This document shows, one piece after another, positions 1 to 9,200 of a DNA stretch of 64,000 nucleotides; the stretch's first letter is position 1; every line of letters starts with the position of its first letter. Under the pieces are notes generated by a model that was given only the letters and a program-made list of their open reading frames with translations, had not been told where the DNA came from and did not search any database. The stretch covers positions 124,001-188,000 of the forward strand of contig MKSV01000010.1 in NCBI GenBank assembly GCA_001897435.1, given 5' to 3'. This DNA is from Acidobacteriales bacterium 59-55 (GTDB lineage Bacteria > Acidobacteriota > Terriglobia > Terriglobales > Acidobacteriaceae). A program made the translations under genes and the position numbers.

Positions 1-217
1 ATTTGAATCGATAGTGATGGAGCAGAATCCGGTTGTAGATGTAGTTGAAGATGGCAAGCGACTTCTTTTTTTTGCTGTAGAACGAGACTTTGCGCAGGTA
101 GTAGGTAAAACGAAAACCGGGATCGTGCAGATAAGAGCTGACAAAGGCCCGCCTATCCGCTTTGCCGCGGTAGCGGTAGACATCGGCTCGCAGTATTTGC
201 CAAAGCGATAAGGCCAA
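1..217 (-). CDS. Serine acetyltransferase-like LbH protein, 5' part only (runs off the window)
   Basis: An open frame runs from a TTG at 217 to the window edge (72 codons). It reads LRADVYRYRGKADRRAF, then SSYLHDPGFRFTYYLRKVSF and NRILLHHYRFK. This pattern is known from the N-terminal part of serine O-acetyltransferase/WcaF-like enzymes found in polysaccharide clusters (RADxYRY, then a hydrophobic HPGFRxT stretch, then LHHYxxKYG before the left-handed beta-helix). The hexapeptide repeats that would prove the family lie outside the window. The start is supported by GAGGA six bases upstream of the TTG. It lies 22 nt downstream of the GT2 stop on the same strand, so the two are probably cotranscribed. 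Likely role by inference: O-acetylation of a sugar or serine in EPS assembly. A run of eight A residues lies within the frame. Confidence 0.6.
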   Translation of the reverse strand, partial: MALSLWQILRADVYRYRGKADRRAFVSSYLHDPGFRFTYYLRKVSFYSKKKKSLAIFNYIYNRILLHHYRFK

Positions 218-239
218 TTCAGTTCCTCGTGAAGAATCG

Positions 240-1229
240 TTAGGTGTCGCGATGAGCTCGGAAGAGGTGACTGCGCAGTCGGACGGCAGCCAATACCAGC
301 GCCGGCGCTACCCGAAGCAGAGAGATCACCATCGAAATCTTTGCGCTTTTATAGTAGTCGTTTGCGGCTGCAAGATGAGCAATCGCGGCGGCGGGGTTCT
401 GCTCTTGTATCGCGACCTTGCCGCGAATCGTCTCCAGATCAGCCGTCTTCCTTGCTCTTGCATCCAGCAGGAGCCTCGTCTCTTCCGAGTCCTGCGGCCA
501 CAGCGTCAGCGCGTTGGTCAGGACGCGAATGTTATAGTCGGCCATCCTCGTCGGATTTGCGGAGAGGCTGGCGCCATGTTTGCGATAGCGGACGAGGATC
601 TTGCGATGGTAGCCGATCCGATGTCCCGCGGCCGTGACGCGAAGCCAGCAATCGAAGTCTTCGCAGGATCGAAGCGACTCGTCGAAGCCAAAACGTTTGA
701 GCACCTCGGTGCGCGCCGTGACCGAGACAAAGACATGGCAGCGCCGCGAGATGATGGCTGTCGAAGTCGCTTCGCCGTCCGACCGGCAGACATCCATGTA
801 CTCCTTGCCTTCGTAGATCGAATCTCCAAAGAACCGCGCATTGCAGTAAACGAGATCGTATTCCGGGTGCTCGCGAAGAAACTTCGTCTGCTCTTCCAGA
901 TAATCCGGCGCCCAGATATCGTCGGCGTCGAGCAGCGCAACCATGCTTCCCTCTGCCGCGTGAAGCCCGGTATTGCGCGCGCCGCTGAGTCCCCGGTTTT
1001 CCTGCTTGATATAAACGATGCGATCGCGATAGGGAAGCAGCACCTCTTCGAGCGCCTCGGTGTCCGGCGAGCCGTCGTTGACCACGATGACCTGAAAGGA
1101 GCGGTAGGTTTGGGCGAAGACAGAATCGAGGGTGTCCTTAATATAGGAGGCGGCGTTGTAGGCAGGAATGATGACGCTTACCAGGTCGGCAGACGGATTG
1201 CCCGCGATCTCTTCGTTTACCGGATTCAA
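240..1229 (-). CDS. Glycosyltransferase family 2
   Basis: A cytoplasmic GT-A enzyme that transfers a sugar from a nucleotide donor to a growing glycan. The N-terminus reads VSVIIPAYNAASYIKDTLDS, followed by VIVVNDGSPDTE, NRGLSGARNTGL and the metal-binding ALLDADDIW (DxD). All are classical GT2 signatures. The frame is open to an ATG at 1349, but that start has no Shine-Dalgarno sequence and would overlap the divergent deacetylase. A TTG at 1229 has AAAGG six bases upstream and gives 329 residues starting close to the Rossmann core, so it is preferred. The gene is followed by the LbH acetyltransferase. Acceptor and sugar cannot be told from sequence. Confidence 0.85.
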   Translation of the reverse strand: MNPVNEEIAGNPSADLVSVIIPAYNAASYIKDTLDSVFAQTYRSFQVIVVNDGSPDTEALEEVLLPYRDRIVYIKQENRGLSGARNTGLHAAEGSMVALLDADDIWAPDYLEEQTKFLREHPEYDLVYCNARFFGDSIYEGKEYMDVCRSDGEATSTAIISRRCHVFVSVTARTEVLKRFGFDESLRSCEDFDCWLRVTAAGHRIGYHRKILVRYRKHGASLSANPTRMADYNIRVLTNALTLWPQDSEETRLLLDARARKTADLETIRGKVAIQEQNPAAAIAHLAAANDYYKSAKISMVISLLRVAPALVLAAVRLRSHLFRAHRDT

Positions 1230-1302
1230 GCTCAACCTTTCGTTCCCTGTCCCGCCAGCCGTGTGGATAGCTCTGTCTAGTATTCTGGTGTAGCTGCCGC
1301 AG

Positions 1303-2151
1303 ATGAAAATACAGATTGCCGAGAGCCAGACCTTGAGCGTTGAGACCATATCGGAAGACCAGGGGAGACAGTCCCAACGCCGACTGTATCTTCTTTATCA
1401 CGAATTGCGGCCGGGCGGCAGTCGGTACTCCTATGTTATTGGAAATAATGAATTTGAAAAGCACCTCGACCTTTTAGTGCGGCTCCGGGAGAGGAAGCAC
1501 GGCCTATACCCTGAAGTGACGTTCGACGACGGCCATCTCTCAGACTACGAGTGCGCGCTGCCTATGCTGCAGGCGCGAAATCTAACGGCGCGTTTTTTCA
1601 TCACTGCGGGTTGGACCGGGCGCAAGCCGGGCTACATGGGTTGGAGCGAGTTGCGAGCGCTGCACGAGGCCGGACAGTCGATTGGTGCGCACGGATGGTC
1701 GCATACGCTTCTTACTCATTGCAGTGAAGAGGATTTAAAGACTGAACTGGGAGTTGCGAGGAAGACGCTCGAAGATAAGCTCGGCGCTGCGATTACGACG
1801 ATGTCTCTGCCGGGAGGCCGCTACAACCGCCGCGTTCTCGCGGCATGCGAGGCCGCTGGCTACACGCAGGTGTATACCTCGATCCCGCGATCGGAGCCTG
1901 CGACTCCAGGAAGGATGATTGGCCGGCTGAATATCCTTGGAAGCATGACGACCGAATGGATTGCCGATGTCTTGCAGCCGGAGAGCCGGACGCTGGCGGA
2001 TCTTGGGCGGCAATATAAAGTGAAGGCAACCGTGAAGACTCTGATGGGAGACCGCCTGTACGAAAAGGCCTGGTCGGTGCTGAATCGAAGAGAACCGGAT
2101 GCTGTTGATGAAGAGGCCACGTCGGATGAAGATTCTGCACATCATCAGTAG
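1303..2151 (+). CDS. Polysaccharide deacetylase (NodB/CE4) family protein
   Basis: Predicted CE4-type carbohydrate esterase that removes N- or O-acetyl groups from a glycan. The 282-residue protein shows VTFDDGHLSDYECALPML (motif 1, the TFDDG catalytic/metal Asp pair), then LTARFFITAGW, SIGAHGWSHTLLTH (motif 2 H-x3-H metal ligands) and SLPGGRYNRRVL (motif 3 PGGRYN). There is no signal peptide, so the protein is probably cytoplasmic or its N-terminus is misplaced; no ribosome-binding site precedes 1303. It is divergent from GT2 and its 3' end overlaps the next glycosyltransferase by 26 nt, which implies translational coupling in a glycan operon. Confidence 0.85.
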   Translation: MKIQIAESQTLSVETISEDQGRQSQRRLYLLYHELRPGGSRYSYVIGNNEFEKHLDLLVRLRERKHGLYPEVTFDDGHLSDYECALPMLQARNLTARFFITAGWTGRKPGYMGWSELRALHEAGQSIGAHGWSHTLLTHCSEEDLKTELGVARKTLEDKLGAAITTMSLPGGRYNRRVLAACEAAGYTQVYTSIPRSEPATPGRMIGRLNILGSMTTEWIADVLQPESRTLADLGRQYKVKATVKTLMGDRLYEKAWSVLNRREPDAVDEEATSDEDSAHHQ

Positions 2152-3277
2152 CGGAGGAATGTACGGCGCGGAGTCCGTGATCCTGAATCTCTCGCGAATG
2201 CTGAACGCAAGCTCGCATGCGAGCGTCCTTGGGGTATTTTCGAACTCTTCCAATCCAAATCTTCAACTCCATGAAGCCGCCGTGAAAGAGGGCATCGAAT
2301 CGCACTTGATTCCCTGCGCAGGCCAGGTTGATCCGACGGTCGTTGAGAGCATCCGGCGACTGGTAGCGCAGACGGGCGCCGATGTGGTTCACGCGCATGG
2401 CTACAAGGCAGACGTTTATGTCTACTTCGCTCTGCGCAAGACGGCGACGCCCTTCGTGTCGACCTGTCACAACTGGCTCAAAGACGGCGCTCTCGTCGCC
2501 TTTTACGGCAAGGTGGATCGTTTTGTATTGCGCAGCTATGCGGGAGTCGTCGCTGTGTCGGACGAGGTCAGGGCCACGCTGCTTAAGGCTGGCGTCCGTG
2601 CAGAGAAGATTCACCTGATCCGGAATGGAATCGATATGCGGCCATTTGCGGAAGCAGCCCCATCCCTTCGAATCGATGGAGAGAAGACCCTGGTCGTGGG
2701 TTGGATTGGAAGGCTGTCGAGCGAGAAGGGAGCGGACATCTTTCTGCGCGCCGGGGCTCGGGTTCTCGCTGAGTTCCCTGAAGCCAGGTTTGTAATCGTA
2801 GGAGATGGTCCGGACCTTGCGGCCCTTAATGCTCTGATTGACGATCTCAGGATTCGGAAGAGCGTATCGTTGGCGGGTCGCAGGGAGGACATGCCTGCCG
2901 TCTACGCATCGCTTGACATGATGGTCTCCTCGTCGCGGCAGGAAGGATTGCCGATGGCGATTCTTGAGGGGATGGCGAGCGGTCTTCCGCTGGTCGCTAC
3001 GGCCGTGGGCGATGTTCCGACCGTGGTTCGAGAGGGAAGTACCGGAAGGTTAGTGCCCTCGGAGAACGTGGAGCTGCTGGCGGCAGCCATGGTGGAGTTG
3101 CTGCGAGATGACTCGTTAAGAAGACGGCTGGGCTCAGCCGCAAAAGAGTTAATCGCGGAGGAATTTTCTGCTGAGCGGATGACCGCAAACTATCTTCGTG
3201 TCTATGAAGATGCCCTTACGCAGCGAGGTGTTGAAGCTCAAAAATCTCCCTCGGTTCGGACGAGGAAGGCGGAGTGA
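2126..3277 (+). CDS. Glycosyltransferase family 4
   Basis: A GT-B retaining glycosyltransferase of 383 residues. The N-terminus KILHIISSGGMYGAES is the usual donor-domain start with a GG loop. DVVHAHGYKADVY and FVSTCHNW follow. The C-terminal half carries VVGWIGRLSSEKGADIFL and the E-x7-E nucleotide-sugar motif in SSRQEGLPMAILEGMASGLP. The ATG at 2126 is chosen over the frame-extending 2099 codon because GAGG lies nine bases upstream and the protein then begins at the conserved first strand. The start lies inside the 3' end of the deacetylase gene. Donor and acceptor are unknown. Confidence 0.9.
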   Translation: MKILHIISSGGMYGAESVILNLSRMLNASSHASVLGVFSNSSNPNLQLHEAAVKEGIESHLIPCAGQVDPTVVESIRRLVAQTGADVVHAHGYKADVYVYFALRKTATPFVSTCHNWLKDGALVAFYGKVDRFVLRSYAGVVAVSDEVRATLLKAGVRAEKIHLIRNGIDMRPFAEAAPSLRIDGEKTLVVGWIGRLSSEKGADIFLRAGARVLAEFPEARFVIVGDGPDLAALNALIDDLRIRKSVSLAGRREDMPAVYASLDMMVSSSRQEGLPMAILEGMASGLPLVATAVGDVPTVVREGSTGRLVPSENVELLAAAMVELLRDDSLRRRLGSAAKELIAEEFSAERMTANYLRVYEDALTQRGVEAQKSPSVRTRKAE

Positions 3278-3281
3278 GCAA

Positions 3282-4478
3282 GTGAGCAAAGACCTTCGTC
3301 GGCCTCGGGTATTCATGATGGACCTATGGGCGACTGTGCCCTATTACACCGCTTATCTCTCGAAGGCGCTGCTGGCGGAGGGTGTTGATCTGACGGTAGG
3401 TTCCATCACCTATTACCTCGATCCCGGCTGCTTCTCGACCCGCGGAATCAAGCCGGACCCCGGCCTGCTCGACGTGGTGGGGAGGTTTCCGCTGCCGCGT
3501 CTGCCGCGAAGAATCCTGAAGTTCTTTGAGGCAATGCTGAACCTCTCCGCGCTGACGGTCCGCTTTTTCTTTAGACCGCCTGATGTGATCCATGTGCAGT
3601 ATCTTCCCATGCTGAAGTGGCGTCTGCCGCTGGATCTCTGGTTCCTCGAACTCTGCCGCAAGCGAGGCTCGAAGATTATTCTGACGGTCCACGATCTGCT
3701 GCCGCACGATACGGCTGAGGTCTACAAAGAGACCTTTCATCACCTCTACCAGAGGGTTGATGGGATCATCTGTCACTCGGACAATATCAAAATGAGGCTC
3801 GAAGCCGAGTTCGGCGTTCCGGCGGAAAAAGTCGACGTGATTCCGCACGGCCCATTTTTTTATGACCTTCCAGATACAGGAAGCGAAGCGACGCTCCAGG
3901 CGCTCGGGGTCGAGCGGGGCAAAGTGCTGGTGCTTTGGCAGGGAATCATCTTTCCCTACAAGGGAGTCGATCTATTGCTGAATGCATGGCAGAAGGTCGA
4001 AGCCCGGAATGAGAACGCCAGCCTTGTCATCGCTGGGACCGGCGCACCGGAGTTGCTGGATCAGATACGTGGGCAGATCGGCGAACTTGGCCTGAAGCAT
4101 GTTCATCCTGAATTTCGTTTCATCACGACGGAGGAGCTTGTCGCGCTCTATCGTGCGGCAGACATCGTTGCCTACCCTTACCGCGCGATTACAACCAGCG
4201 GAGCGCTGGCGACAGGGCTTGCCTTAGGCAAAGCCATCGTGGCGAGCAATCTTCCTGTCTTTCGAGAGATTCTGGAGACTCGCGAAAATGCGCTTCTGGT
4301 CGATCCTCATCAATGCGAAGAGTTGGCCGGCGCTCTGACGGAAATGATCGAGCACCGCGAACTGCGAGAAGAATTAGCGAAGAAGGTAAGCGAGATGAAT
4401 TTTGGCGATAAGTCGTGGCTCGCAATCGCGAAGAAGACAACTCAGGCGTATGCGAGATTTTTCCGTTTAGGCCTGTAA
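3282..4478 (+). CDS. Glycosyltransferase family 4
   Basis: A second GT-B enzyme, 398 residues from a GTG start. An ATG at 3198 is also in frame but would overlap the preceding gene by 80 nt. The GTG at 3282 has GGAG seven bases upstream and begins five bases after the preceding stop, so it is preferred. Motifs include VFMMDLWATVPYYTAYLSKAL (acceptor domain), VIHVQYLPML, ILTVHDLLPHD, GVPAEKVDVIPHGPFF, VLWQGIIFPYKGVDLL and GLALGKAIVASNLPVFRE. It probably adds one sugar to the same glycan as its neighbours. No membrane segment is visible. Confidence 0.88.
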   Translation: MSKDLRRPRVFMMDLWATVPYYTAYLSKALLAEGVDLTVGSITYYLDPGCFSTRGIKPDPGLLDVVGRFPLPRLPRRILKFFEAMLNLSALTVRFFFRPPDVIHVQYLPMLKWRLPLDLWFLELCRKRGSKIILTVHDLLPHDTAEVYKETFHHLYQRVDGIICHSDNIKMRLEAEFGVPAEKVDVIPHGPFFYDLPDTGSEATLQALGVERGKVLVLWQGIIFPYKGVDLLLNAWQKVEARNENASLVIAGTGAPELLDQIRGQIGELGLKHVHPEFRFITTEELVALYRAADIVAYPYRAITTSGALATGLALGKAIVASNLPVFREILETRENALLVDPHQCEELAGALTEMIEHRELREELAKKVSEMNFGDKSWLAIAKKTTQAYARFFRLGL

Positions 4479-4598
4479 TATAAAGCATACTTATTTGCGT
4501 GAAGTAAGCAGTCCTACGTCCCTATCTTTTAGATGGCGCTCAGTTTCTTCATCATTACCTCTGCATCTCACGAAATTGATTTATCTAAGGTGGAGTAA

Positions 4599-5813
4599 TT
4601 GTTCAGGTCATGGCGCAGGCTCCGGGGCTCCCGCAAAAAGAGTCAGCACGCGCTGCTGGGTGAGCCTCCCGACCGCGGATACACGAGCTTGTTCTCAGGT
4701 TCCTTCACGCAGTTGCTTCACCCTCCTTCTGGTCAGATCCCGTTTTTGGATGGCCTTCGGACAATAGCGATCCTCCTCGTTGTAAATCACCATTTCAGCG
4801 CCAGGTTCGCGGAAGTGCATGGTGACAACTTTTATTCCAGGTTGCCCTTTGTGATTAACGGCTGGAGCGGCGTGGACTTATTCTTCGTTCTCAGCGGCTT
4901 CTTCATCGGAGGGCAGCTATGGAAAGAGCTGCTGAAAGATGGAACAATCTCGATCCGGCGTTTTATTCTGCGCCGCGGGCTGCGGATATGGCCCCTGTTT
5001 TTCTTCATCTATCTATGCGTATTTGTGCTCTACTGGCCCGACGCCGCAACCAAGCAATATGGTTGGTCGGATCTGGTATTTCTGACGAATTATTTCAACC
5101 ACGGGATTGTCGGCGGCGGCTGGTCGCTTTGTACGGAAGAGCAGTTTTATATCGTGACGCCTCTTCTGCTTTGCCTCTTCGCCCGTAAAAAGCTGCACGC
5201 AATCCGTCCGTGGCTTTGGGGGTTGCTCGCGCTGATTCCCGCGATGCGGATGGCGATCTGGGGTCATCACACAGGTCATTTCTTTTATCACGACCCGGCT
5301 CTGTTCGCCACGATGTACTACAAGTTTCACACCCATTGCGATGGACTGATTATCGGTTTGATCATCTCCAATCTCTGGGTTAGCTATAACAAACCCCGGT
5401 CTCCGCTATGGAAGTCCTCTCTCATCCTGTTCGGAGGATTTGCCCTCCTGGTAATTCTGCGTGAGCTGCAACACGAGATCTTCATCTTCACGGGGCTTGC
5501 CTTCTTTTTCGGTTCACTAGTTTGGTTCGGGCTGGCTTCCCGCATCAATTTTTTTCAATCACGGCCGTTCTATTGGATATCTCGCCTGTCTTTCGGCATG
5601 TATCTGAACCACGGATATTTAGTGAATCCGGTCCTCAAGAGGTTTCTGCCACACGTCCACTTCCTGCCACCGTCTTCCATCGCAGCACAGTTACTGGGTA
5701 CGGTGATTCTCACAGGACTATCTGCGGCTATTGCAATAGTTACCTTCTGTCTTGTAGAACACCCCTTCCTTGGTCTGCGCATGAGGCTGCTGGAACCTCA
5801 TGTGATGAAATAA
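4599..5813 (+). CDS. Acyltransferase 3 (OafA/YrhL type) membrane protein
   Basis: Predicted integral-membrane O-acyltransferase of 404 residues, a family that transfers acetyl or other acyl groups to extracytoplasmic glycans. PFLDGLRTIAILLVVNHH is the family signature (DGLRxxA...H), followed by GVDLFFVLSGFFIGGQLW, RRGLRIWPLFFF and about nine to ten hydrophobic helices ending near VTFCLVEHPF. WSLCTEEQFYIV corresponds to the conserved WSLxxExxFY loop. The start is TTG at 4599 with AAGG eight bases upstream. It follows two glycosyltransferases in the same direction, suggesting decoration of the EPS or lipopolysaccharide they build. Confidence 0.9.
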   Translation: MFRSWRRLRGSRKKSQHALLGEPPDRGYTSLFSGSFTQLLHPPSGQIPFLDGLRTIAILLVVNHHFSARFAEVHGDNFYSRLPFVINGWSGVDLFFVLSGFFIGGQLWKELLKDGTISIRRFILRRGLRIWPLFFFIYLCVFVLYWPDAATKQYGWSDLVFLTNYFNHGIVGGGWSLCTEEQFYIVTPLLLCLFARKKLHAIRPWLWGLLALIPAMRMAIWGHHTGHFFYHDPALFATMYYKFHTHCDGLIIGLIISNLWVSYNKPRSPLWKSSLILFGGFALLVILRELQHEIFIFTGLAFFFGSLVWFGLASRINFFQSRPFYWISRLSFGMYLNHGYLVNPVLKRFLPHVHFLPPSSIAAQLLGTVILTGLSAAIAIVTFCLVEHPFLGLRMRLLEPHVMK

Positions 5814-5971
5814 TCTTGTGATATAACCAAAGTCACGGGTCCCCCGTTACCAGCCTTTCCCGCCTGTTGAGCAACGGGATGATACTGTTCTGCTTCTGCC
5901 TTCGTTTTCCCGTTACCGAGATCGCTTGATTTTTTAAATCGGCTGATTTTCAGGCAGTCATGGGCATCCTT

Positions 5972-5998
5972 TCGGATTCATTCCGATTTTCTTTTTTT
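5972..5998 (+). terminator. Possible weak rho-independent terminator
   Basis: A five-base-pair stem TCGGA/TCCGA with a TTCAT loop is followed by TTTTCTTTTTTT. The stem is short, but the T-rich run and the position about 160 nt after the acyltransferase stop fit a terminator. Confidence 0.3.
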
Positions 5999-6026
5999 AG
6001 ATATGGATTGACTTGTCGTTCATGGC

Positions 6027-6042
6027 AGGCAGCGTCCTTGCG
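6027..6042 (+). promoter_or_regulatory. Sigma-54-like -24/-12 motif upstream of the beta-helix protein
   Basis: AGGCAGCGTCCTTGCG has GGCA and TTGC elements with the required ten bases between GG and GC. The -26 T is replaced by A. A GGCA-N6-TTGC match is expected about twice by chance in a 64-kb window on both strands, so this is only suggestive; two sigma-54 activators are encoded elsewhere in the window. Confidence 0.2.
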
Positions 6043-6269
6043 CGTCAGCGCCCAAACCGGCTTGACTGGAGAGGATTCGCGCCTTGCGTTTGCTTTGTTA
6101 ACTCTATGCCACGAAAGAACTATACGGCGCCCCCAAAGAGCTATACGACGATCCAATGTGCAATACACCGGATCTTCATTAGCTGTCAGGCTGTAAGAAC
6201 AATTACTGGATTCTGCGGCTGTCGTAAGAAGTTTTCGAACCACTGTTATGGGGAGCTGTTTCCCTGCAA

Positions 6270-9200
6270 ATGGAGAATATTTTGAAGTCCCTAGCTTTCC
6301 TTATTACTCTTTTCCTTGTCTCCCCACTGGCATACTCAAAGACCGTGAGTTCGGTTTCTATCTCTCCGCAGGGTGCTGTACTTCAGAGTGGATCAACGCT
6401 GCAGTTCGGCGCGACCTGTGCCTATTCCGACGGATCCACTGATAACTGCGCTGCAGCGGGCGGTGTTACCTGGACGACTTCTCGAGCCACCGCGCTTACA
6501 GTCAATAGCACCGGATTGGTCAAAGCCGCTACCGACCCCAGGGCAGGTTCCGTTGGTACAGGTCTTGTGCTCGCTTCGGCGGGTGGCGCGACGGATCGTG
6601 CCAATGTGTATTCGCAACATCCTGGAGATACGTTCTATCAGTACATGACTCCGGACTACCGCCTCTATCAGACAACGACGCAGCCGACTCCCGTCAGGCT
6701 TCCCTTGAATGTCGTTCTAGGCTCGACAGTTGCTATTGGTTCAGGAATCGTTGTGAACTATAACGGACCTACCACAGGCACGCCGTTTAATGGCACATGC
6801 AACTGGGTAAGTTCGGACCCGGCCAAAGCCACCGTAAGCAAGATCGGGCTCGTTACGGCGGTAGCTCCCGGAACAGTCAATATCACCTGCGGCCGAGCTG
6901 GCAATGGCGTGTTTGGCACGAGCGCGACGTCGGGATGGGTTTCTCCGGGAAACGTCATTACTCTTAACATCGTGGCCGGAGGGACTGGGTCGCAGACCTG
7001 GTATGTTCGTCCCGGCGGCGGCACCCCCTTTGTGAGTGCAGCGGCGACTCCGGCAGGTCAGTGCGACGGAAAGCATGATGCCGACTATCCCGGCTCGGGT
7101 GTCAATCAACCCTGTGCGCTGGGGAATATCCGGTATCTCTGGACAGACCAGAAGACTTACTACCAGGAAAAGTGGATGATCTCCGGTGGGGATACCGTGA
7201 TCGTCCGGCAGAATCCGAACGGCTATAACACCGGAATGGATGCCAATACAGTCGGCGCTCCGGTGAACTGTAATGGAGACGGGGGAAACTGCTTTATGCC
7301 GTCGATCCCTTCCGGCACTGCCGCTCGGCATACGCGCATTCTTGGTGAAAATTACGCGAGTTGTTCCTCGGATTCCGCAAAAACTTTGCTTCACGGAACG
7401 TGGGGAGCATACACAGTATTCAATACAACCGATTCGCAGTTCGTCGATGTCGCCTGTTTTGAAGTTACGGACACGGCGGCGTGTGCCTCAAGCGGAGCTT
7501 ATACGAATACCTGTCGTAACGGATCGAACAACGCGGCAAACCACGGAATTCTTCAAAGCGCTCTTACTGCGTCGGTAAACTATATCGACCTATTTATCCA
7601 TGGGCTGGGCTCTGACGGTATTCATGGAGCATCCGGCGTTGGCATCGTAGCCGACAGGGTTCATATTCGGGCCATGCCAAATGCCGGAATCAATATGGAT
7701 GACAATCCATGGCAGGTAGGCAATATCTCTGTCGCGGGTGGATTTACTTTGAAGAACTCTATTACCGAGTTCTCGGGTTGCGTTGAGGAATATCCCGTCG
7801 TTCACAACTATCCCTACATCGAATGCCGCGACCAGAATACCGGAGGCTATGCCGATGGCTTCGGGACCGCCAGTGCCACCGGCGACTGGCTCTTCGACCA
7901 CGATACCTGGCGATATAACTTTCAGGATGGTCTCGACCTTCTCCACTCAGGCTTGAATAGTCTCACCGTCACGAACTCAACAAGCTACGGAAATGATGGC
8001 CAGCAGTTCAAGATAGGTTCCGGCCTCATGGTGATCTTTCGGAACAATCTCACTCTGCATAACTGTGCGCGTATCGGACAGACGATCGGCGATGAGCCGG
8101 CGAGCGCGATACTGCCGGGGGTAGCCTTGTGCCGCGCGGCGGGAGATGGAATTCCGGTCGCCTTTGATGGGCAGGGGACCGATCTCTTCCAGAACAATAC
8201 CTACGTGGGCTACGGAGCAACTTCCTATGACCTGATGTGCACGGGTGGGTGGGATAGCTGTCCGAATACGAAATCGGTGTTCCAGAACAATGTGAACATC
8301 GGTATCACTAATTTGAATCCTGCCTTGCCTGACCATCGAGCGCCGGGCCTCTTCTATACCCAGGCAGCGATGCCTGCAAATCAGGGCTGGGCGGTGCGTG
8401 ACCACAATCTTTACTATGGGTTCCGCAATGGGTGTCCTGCGCTGAATGCCGGAGAGATCTGCGCGGATGCCAAATTCATCGGGGAACCGCCGCTAACGAT
8501 CTCGTCCGAGACGCTTCTTGATAACTTCAATTTCAATTTGAGTTCGTCAAGTCTGGCCAGGGGTTCCGGCATTAGTATCCCCGGCTTGTTATCTGACATT
8601 CTTGGATTGACGCGTCTCAGCCTTCCATCCATGGGCGCAATCGAATTTGGAGGCAGCTCCACCGCTCCTCCTGTTTCGCAGCCGACGACGTTGACCCTGG
8701 GAGTTACGCCCAGCTCACTGACCGTTGGGCAGACGGCAACCGGTGCAGTGTCGGTTATTTCAGCAGGAGGTGTGACCCCCACCGGGATAATCTCTTTGTT
8801 GAGTGGGACTTCTCTTCTGGGGACAGCTACCTTAAATAGCTCCGGCATCGCGACGCTTTCGCTGCCTTCGCTTGCTGCCGGGTCTTATGCTGTAACTGCC
8901 TCCTATACGGGAGACAGTAATTATGCTGCCGGCGTATCGAGTGCCGTCACTCTGACAGTGAGCAACCCTGTGACGTCACCTCCGAGCGGCACCCCTCTTC
9001 CTCCCAGCGGCACCCCTCTTCCTTCAAGCGGAGGGAACCCATCCTCGGGAGACCCTTCCTCTCCTTCGGGGACTGTAAAGCCGCCCAGCGGAATTCCGCC
9101 TTCATCCGTCACGGATGGTGAACCTTCTTCGGGCGTCAAGCCTGCCGCTGTTTCGATTTCAGTTGCGCAGCCCGATTATGGGTTCAATGTCATTCCCGGC

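Larger units (their letters stand above)
5814..6269 (+). other. 456-nt gap between acyltransferase and beta-helix protein
   Basis: No convincing gene is seen. Short frames lack ribosome-binding sites and family features. The stretch holds a weak hairpin plus T-tract at about 5972-5998 and a sigma-54-like motif at 6027-6042, listed separately. It probably serves as 3' end of the acyltransferase transcript and promoter or leader of the large secreted protein. Confidence 0.5.

Noticed and set aside
252..1280. A 342-codon plus-strand frame opposite GT2
   Set aside because: It lies antisense to a clear GT2 gene and reads as Arg/Val-rich sequence without domain features.
5835..5847. ACGGG/CCCGT hairpin after the acyltransferase
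   Set aside because: The stem is only five bases with a three-base loop and there is no T-tract.
5990..6269. Riboswitch in the leader of the beta-helix protein
   Set aside because: No known riboswitch core, such as the c-di-GMP class, could be recognised.
8985..9026. CRISPR-like repeat
   Set aside because: There are only two adjacent copies without spacers, inside a coding linker.
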